Of a stretch of DNA of 17,304 nt, positions 13,866 through 17,304 are shown one piece after another; positions within the stretch are counted from its first letter, which is position 1, and each line of letters begins with the position of its first letter. The notes under the pieces were generated by a model. That model worked only from the letters and a program-made list of their open reading frames with translations. It did not search any database and was not told the DNA's origin. The stretch is from Rhodocyclaceae bacterium (GTDB taxonomy: Bacteria > Pseudomonadota > Gammaproteobacteria > Burkholderiales > Rhodocyclaceae): positions 1 to 17,304 of the forward strand of contig JAEUNN010000481.1 of assembly GCA_016791085.1 (NCBI GenBank), written 5' to 3'. The position numbers and the translations under genes were made by a program.

Positions 13866-14555
13866 ATGAAACGCGAATCCGGCTTCACCCTGGTAGAAAT
13901 CGCCATCGTGCTGGTGGTGATCGGCCTTTTGATCGCCGGCGTCCTGAAAGGCCAGGAACTCATACATAGCGCCAAAGCCAAGAACATGGCCAGTGAACTC
14001 AAAAGCATCGCCGCCATGGTGTATTCCTACCAGGACAAGTACAAGGCACTGCCCGGCGACCAGAACCAGGCCATGCTGAACGACGCTTTCGGCGCCCCGG
14101 GCGGCACGCCGGTGGCCACCGCCTGCAGCGGCAGCGGCGGCTGCACGCCTGGCAACGGGCGCATGGACGGCGACTGGAATGCCGCCGCCAATGCCGAAAC
14201 CTATGTGTTGTGGCAGCACCTGCGCCTGGCCGGACTGGCCACCGGCAATAGCGTGCAAGGTGCCGCGAATTACCCGGCGCGCAATGCCGACGGCGGTTTG
14301 CTGGGCATAGAGGGCGGCATATCCGCGACCGGAACGGCGGCACCTTTCATCGCCGGCATGAGCGGGCGCTTTTTCGTGTGCTCCGATGCCGTGCTGGGCC
14401 GCTATGTGCGGCAGGTGGACCTCACGCTGGATGACGGCGACAGCGCCAGCGGCAGCGTGCGCGCGGTGGCCGCGGGCAGTGCGCGCGGCAGCGCGGCCGT
14501 CGCCACGCCCAATCTGCAGGACGGTCAGCCCTATACGGTTTGTGCGGCGTTCTGA
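13866..14555 (+). CDS. type IV prepilin, probable major pilin
   Basis: A 229-residue prepilin with a short basic leader (MKRESG), cleavage after Gly6, and FTLVEIAIVLVVIGLLIAG with Glu at mature position 5. The helix continues into KNMASELKSIAAMVYSYQDKYKALPGD (39-65), the signature of a common large-pilin family. A later LTLDDGDSASGSVRA block (186-200) is also typical of it. Four cysteines (87, 93, 172, 226) could give two disulfides, including a C-terminal loop closed by Cys226 three residues before the end. Start is set by AGGAG; a longer in-frame start at 13761 exists in an ATGA overlap with the previous stop and would give a 41-residue leader. It is the last operon gene and the only one with a strong ribosome binding site, hence probably the main subunit; no separate mshA is visible. 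Confidence 0.88.
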   Translation: MKRESGFTLVEIAIVLVVIGLLIAGVLKGQELIHSAKAKNMASELKSIAAMVYSYQDKYKALPGDQNQAMLNDAFGAPGGTPVATACSGSGGCTPGNGRMDGDWNAAANAETYVLWQHLRLAGLATGNSVQGAANYPARNADGGLLGIEGGISATGTAAPFIAGMSGRFFVCSDAVLGRYVRQVDLTLDDGDSASGSVRAVAAGSARGSAAVATPNLQDGQPYTVCAAF

Positions 14556-14562
14556 GGCGGCC

Positions 14563-14584
14563 GGCGCGGTATTCAGGCGCCTTT
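14563..14584 (+). terminator. weak candidate terminator after the pilus operon
   Basis: GGCGC (14563-14567), a 9-nt loop and GCGCC (14577-14581), followed by TTT. It begins 8 nt after the pilin stop and runs into the 3' end of the convergent antiporter gene. The stem is only 5 bp and the T-run short, so Rho-dependent or convergent-collision termination is equally possible. Confidence 0.3.
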
Positions 14585-16549
14585 CAGCAGCATGGCTTCG
14601 GCGCGCTGCAGTTCGGCCGGTTCGCCCAGCAGCACCACCACGTCGCCCGGTTCGAAGCGGGTATCCAGATCCGGCTCCGCGGCGCGTATTTTGCGGCGCC
14701 GGATCGCGCTCACCTCGACCGCGATGTCGGCCAGGCGGAATTCGCGTATCTGGCGTCCTATCGCATAGGCGCCGGCATTCAGCAATACCGAGTGCAGGCG
14801 CTTCTGGTGGTGGTCCAGCACGGCTTCTTCGGCCAGGTGTTCAGCGCCGCGGTATATGCCGCGCAACAGCTGATAGCGCTGCGCGCGTATGCTGCGTATG
14901 CGGCGCAGCACGCGATTGAGCGGCACGCCCAGCAGGGCCAGCGCGTGCGAAGCCAGCATGATGGACGATTCGAGCGACTCCGGCACCACTTCGGCGGCGC
15001 CTGCGCCGGCCAGCTTTTCGAGGTCGCGCTCGTCCAGCGTACGCACGACTATGGGCAATTCGGGCCGCAGGTCGTGCACCAAGTTCAGCACGCGCAGCGC
15101 CGACGCCGTATCGGCATAGGTCACGATCAATACCGAGGCCCGGTTGAGCCCGGCCGCCTGCAGGGTTTCGCGCCGTGCGGCATCACCGAACACCACGGTT
15201 TCGCCGGCCGCGGCGGCTTCGCGCACACGCTCCGGATCGAGGTCCAGCGCGATATAGGTGATGCCCTCCTGTTCCAGGAAACGCGCCAGGTACTGGCCGT
15301 TGCGGCCATAGCCGCAAATGATGGCGTGGCGTTCGACGAACATCGACTGGGCGGCGATGGACGTCAGTTGCAGCGAACGCGCAAACCATTCCGACGGCAC
15401 CAGGCGCAGCACGATCTTGTCGGCATAGTGGGCGATCAGCGGCGCGGCCAGCAGCGACAGCACCAGCGCCGCCAGCACGATTTGCTGTATGCGTTCCGGC
15501 ACCAGGTTGCTGCGGTCGGTCAGCGCCAGCAGCACGAAACCGAATTCGCCCCCGGCGCACAGCCACAGCCCCACGCGCAGCGCCGTGCCGGGTGCCGCGC
15601 CGAGCAGGCGCGAGGCAGCCGCCGCGGCGGCGAATTTTCCGCCCAGCAGCAGCGCCAGGGTAAGCAGCACGTACAGCAGTTCGCGCGCCACCAGGGCCAA
15701 ATCCAGCAAGGTGCCGACGGTCACGAAAAACAGGCCCATCAGCACGTCGCGGAAAGGTTTGATGTCCTCTTCGACCTGATAGCGGTATTCGGTTTCGGAA
15801 ATGAGCATGCCGGCCATGAAGGCGCCAAGCGCGGCCGACAATCCGGCACGCTGGGTCAGGAAACCCATGCCCAGTGCGATGAGCAGCACGTTCAGCACGA
15901 ACAGTTCGTTGGAGCGCGACTTGGCGACCAGAAAGAACCAGTGGCGCATCACGCGCGGCCCGAAAAACAGGATGAGCGACAGCGCCACGACGGCTTTCGC
16001 GGTCGCCGCGGCAAGTTCGCCTATCATGGCGGCCGGCTGTTCCGCCAGCGCCGGAATGACCACCAGCATGGGCACCACGGCCAAATCCTGGAACAGCAGC
16101 ACGCCCATGACCTCGCGCCCGTGCGGCGTATCCAGTTCTATGCGCTCGGTGAGCAGTTTCGACAGCAGCGCCGTGGATGACATGGCCAGCGTTCCGCCCA
16201 GCGCCAGCGCCCCTGCCCAGTGCATGCCCAGGGCCGCCGCGCAGGCGCCGGTGGCGAGCGAAGTGACCACCACTTGCGCCGCCCCCAGGCCGAATACCGT
16301 GCGCTTCATGCTGAACAGTTTGGGCAGCGAAAATTCCAGCCCGATGGAAAACATCATGAACACCACGCCGTATTCGGCCAGTTCGCGCGCCGACTCGGGG
16401 TCCGGCACCAGCGCGGTGGCATGCGGTCCCAGCGTGGCGCCGACCAGCAGATAGGCCAGGATGGGCGGCAGCCCGAGGCGGCGAAACAAGGCCACCGCGA
16501 ACACGGTGCACCCCAGCAATACGAGTACAAGTTCCAAAGTATTGGTCAT
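14573..16549 (-). CDS. KefB/KefC-type monovalent cation:proton antiporter (CPA2) with RCK domains
   Basis: A 658-residue inner-membrane antiporter exchanging K+ (or Na+) for H+. Residues 1-385 form about 12 membrane segments of the CPA2 Na/H-exchanger domain. They carry the GLPPILAYLLVGATLGPHA opening (26-44), FSIGLEFS (67-74), FQDLAVVP with Gln154-Asp155 as the likely transport-site pair, and FFVTVGTLLDL (274-284). A TrkA-N/RCK domain follows with nucleotide-binding GYGRNGQYLAR (413-423) and Asp435-Asp438 after the second strand, then an RCK-C domain (about 575-657). ATG 16549 gives the family N-terminus; the frame stays open to 16768 without homology. It converges on the pilus operon with a 17-nt gap and is divergent from kdsD, an arrangement frequent in betaproteobacteria. 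Ion specificity and glutathione gating cannot be read from sequence; no Kef ancillary subunit gene is nearby. Confidence 0.93.
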   Translation of the reverse strand: MTNTLELVLVLLGCTVFAVALFRRLGLPPILAYLLVGATLGPHATALVPDPESARELAEYGVVFMMFSIGLEFSLPKLFSMKRTVFGLGAAQVVVTSLATGACAAALGMHWAGALALGGTLAMSSTALLSKLLTERIELDTPHGREVMGVLLFQDLAVVPMLVVIPALAEQPAAMIGELAAATAKAVVALSLILFFGPRVMRHWFFLVAKSRSNELFVLNVLLIALGMGFLTQRAGLSAALGAFMAGMLISETEYRYQVEEDIKPFRDVLMGLFFVTVGTLLDLALVARELLYVLLTLALLLGGKFAAAAAASRLLGAAPGTALRVGLWLCAGGEFGFVLLALTDRSNLVPERIQQIVLAALVLSLLAAPLIAHYADKIVLRLVPSEWFARSLQLTSIAAQSMFVERHAIICGYGRNGQYLARFLEQEGITYIALDLDPERVREAAAAGETVVFGDAARRETLQAAGLNRASVLIVTYADTASALRVLNLVHDLRPELPIVVRTLDERDLEKLAGAGAAEVVPESLESSIMLASHALALLGVPLNRVLRRIRSIRAQRYQLLRGIYRGAEHLAEEAVLDHHQKRLHSVLLNAGAYAIGRQIREFRLADIAVEVSAIRRRKIRAAEPDLDTRFEPGDVVVLLGEPAELQRAEAMLLKGA

Positions 16550-16577
16550 GGCCGGAATCGGCGGCAAACAGGCGCTC

Positions 16578-16586
16578 TGATATACT
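16578..16586 (+). promoter_or_regulatory. extended -10 promoter for kdsD
   Basis: TGATATACT is an extended -10 element (TGN then TATACT). No good -35 hexamer lies 17 nt upstream, which extended -10 promoters tolerate. It is the clearest A/T-rich site in the 255-bp gap between the antiporter and kdsD. A start near 16593 would leave a leader of about 210 nt. The inverse sequence could also serve the divergent antiporter but is a poorer match. Confidence 0.5.
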
Positions 16587-16613
16587 GCGGCCAATGATAA
16601 CCGGAGCGTGCCT

Positions 16614-16808
16614 GTGCTCCAATTTGTCCGCGCGCCGATACCAACTGCCGCGCCCAAGCCCGGCGCAATGCCCGGATGCGGCGCAGCAACACGGTGCGGG
16701 AAGCTGAGCAAGCCGGCACGAGCCCTTTCCGCATCGGCCCACCGCGCGACAAACATGTTCGTTTCCATCGCCCGTCCCCTGTCTCACGCATCGCGAGCAG
16801 CGTCATGA
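16614..16808 (+). CDS. possible leader ORF coupled to kdsD
   Basis: A small open frame of 64 codons from GTG 16614 (66 codons if read from GTG 16608). It ends in an ATGA overlap with the kdsD ATG. GGAG (16603-16606) lies 7 nt before GTG 16614 and sits in the stem of a small hairpin (GGAGC 16603-16607 with GCTCC 16616-16620). The encoded peptide is basic and Pro/Ala-rich, with no recognised domain and weak codon bias. It may be a real leader peptide that couples or regulates kdsD translation, or simply an open stretch in GC-rich DNA. I hold this only as a candidate. Confidence 0.25.
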   Translation: MLQFVRAPIPTAAPKPGAMPGCGAATRCGKLSKPARALSASAHRATNMFVSIARPLSHASRAAS

Positions 16809-17304
16809 GCGCCCCCGCCCCGCCTCGCCCGGCCGGCCGTGAAGCGCTGGAACTGGCTCGCCAGGTCATAGCCATCGAGGCCGCCGCGGTGGCGGAACTG
16901 GGTCCGCGCCTGGGCAAGGAATTTGTCGACGCGCTGAACCTGATCCTTGCTTCGCACGGCCGCGTCATCGTGAGCGGCATAGGCAAATCCGGCCACATCG
17001 CGCGCAAGATCGCGGCCACCTTGGCATCCACCGGCACGCCGTCGTATTTCGTGCATGCCGCCGAAGCCAACCATGGCGACCTCGGCATGATCGCGCGCGA
17101 CGACGTGCTGATCGCGCTGTCGAATTCCGGCGAAAGCGACGAACTGCTGGCGATCGTGCCCATCATCAAGCGCCAGGGCGGGAAAATCATCGCCATCACC
17201 GGCAATGCCGCGTCCTCGCTGGCACAGGATGCCGACGTACACCTCGACGCGCGCGTCGCGCAGGAAGCTTGCCCGCTCAATCTGGCGCCGACTGCCAGCA
17301 CCAC
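16805..17304 (+). CDS. kdsD: arabinose-5-phosphate isomerase KdsD/KpsF, C-terminus beyond window
   Basis: The first 166 codons of a D-arabinose-5-phosphate isomerase, which converts ribulose-5-phosphate to arabinose-5-phosphate, the first committed step to Kdo for lipopolysaccharide. The SIS sugar-isomerase domain is clear: GRVIVSGIGKSGHIARKIA (52-70), the catalytic-region motif EANHGDLGMI (87-96), SNSGES (106-111) and EACPLNLAPTAST (154-166). The C-terminal tandem CBS domains lie beyond the window. Many relatives have Ser where Asn89 stands. The start is ATG 16805, with no strong ribosome binding site but an ATGA overlap with a possible leader ORF. In betaproteobacteria this gene usually leads kdsC-lptC-lptA-lptB, so an LPS synthesis and export operon probably continues to the right. 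Confidence 0.95.
   Translation, partial: MSAPAPPRPAGREALELARQVIAIEAAAVAELGPRLGKEFVDALNLILASHGRVIVSGIGKSGHIARKIAATLASTGTPSYFVHAAEANHGDLGMIARDDVLIALSNSGESDELLAIVPIIKRQGGKIIAITGNAASSLAQDADVHLDARVAQEACPLNLAPTAST

Noticed and set aside
14540..16180. 546-codon plus-strand open frame opposite the antiporter
   Set aside because: Gln/His/Arg-rich mirror of a membrane protein gene; no homology, and the antiporter is unambiguous.

Overview
The window is GC-rich chromosomal DNA that looks like a betaproteobacterium. The basis is the gene neighbourhoods (rsmI with pyrC, a DUF3025 gene, a CPA2 antiporter next to kdsD, an MSHA-type pilus operon), the protein sequences and the strong G/C bias at third codon positions. 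The genus cannot be fixed from the sequence alone. I saw no insertion sequence, CRISPR array, tRNA, rRNA or phage gene. The window reads as stable chromosome whose accessory part is a pilus locus.

Layout. (1) Bases 1-2890, minus strand: a housekeeping operon read right to left, rsmI (16S rRNA methyltransferase), pyrC (dihydroorotase), a small lipoprotein and a DUF3025 gene cut by the window edge. (2) Bases 3016-3766, plus strand, divergent from rsmI: yraN (UPF0102) overlapping a gene for an exported HIRAN-domain protein. (3) Bases 3891-14555, plus strand: a ten-gene MSHA-type type IV pilus operon behind a good sigma-70-like promoter. Its order is mshL (secretin), mshN-like TPR protein, mshE (assembly ATPase with an MshEN-type N-terminus), mshG (platform), an MshI-like PilM/PilN-type protein, a PilO/MshJ-like protein, an MshK-like exported protein, a large GspK/PilX-like subunit without Glu5, a minor prepilin, and a probable major prepilin. 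Most junctions overlap by 4-14 nt. (4) Bases 14573-16549, minus strand: a KefB/KefC-type cation:proton antiporter with RCK domains, converging on the pilus operon. (5) Bases 16550-17304: a promoter-bearing leader with a possible coupled upstream ORF, then the start of kdsD (arabinose-5-phosphate isomerase, Kdo/LPS synthesis), cut by the window edge.

How it works together. The pilus operon encodes an outer-membrane pore, an ATPase motor, an inner-membrane platform, alignment proteins and three pilin-like subunits. The window lacks mshM, a retraction ATPase and a prepilin peptidase, so the latter functions must come from elsewhere if the system works. The most unusual part is the subunit cassette. 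The large GspK-like subunit and the minor prepilin after it share a core, and the large subunit seems to carry a second, degenerate copy of it at its C-terminus. It also has an Asp-rich, calcium-site-like loop. Together these suggest a duplicated, specialised tip complex. A second oddity is the exported HIRAN protein encoded between yraN and the pilus operon.
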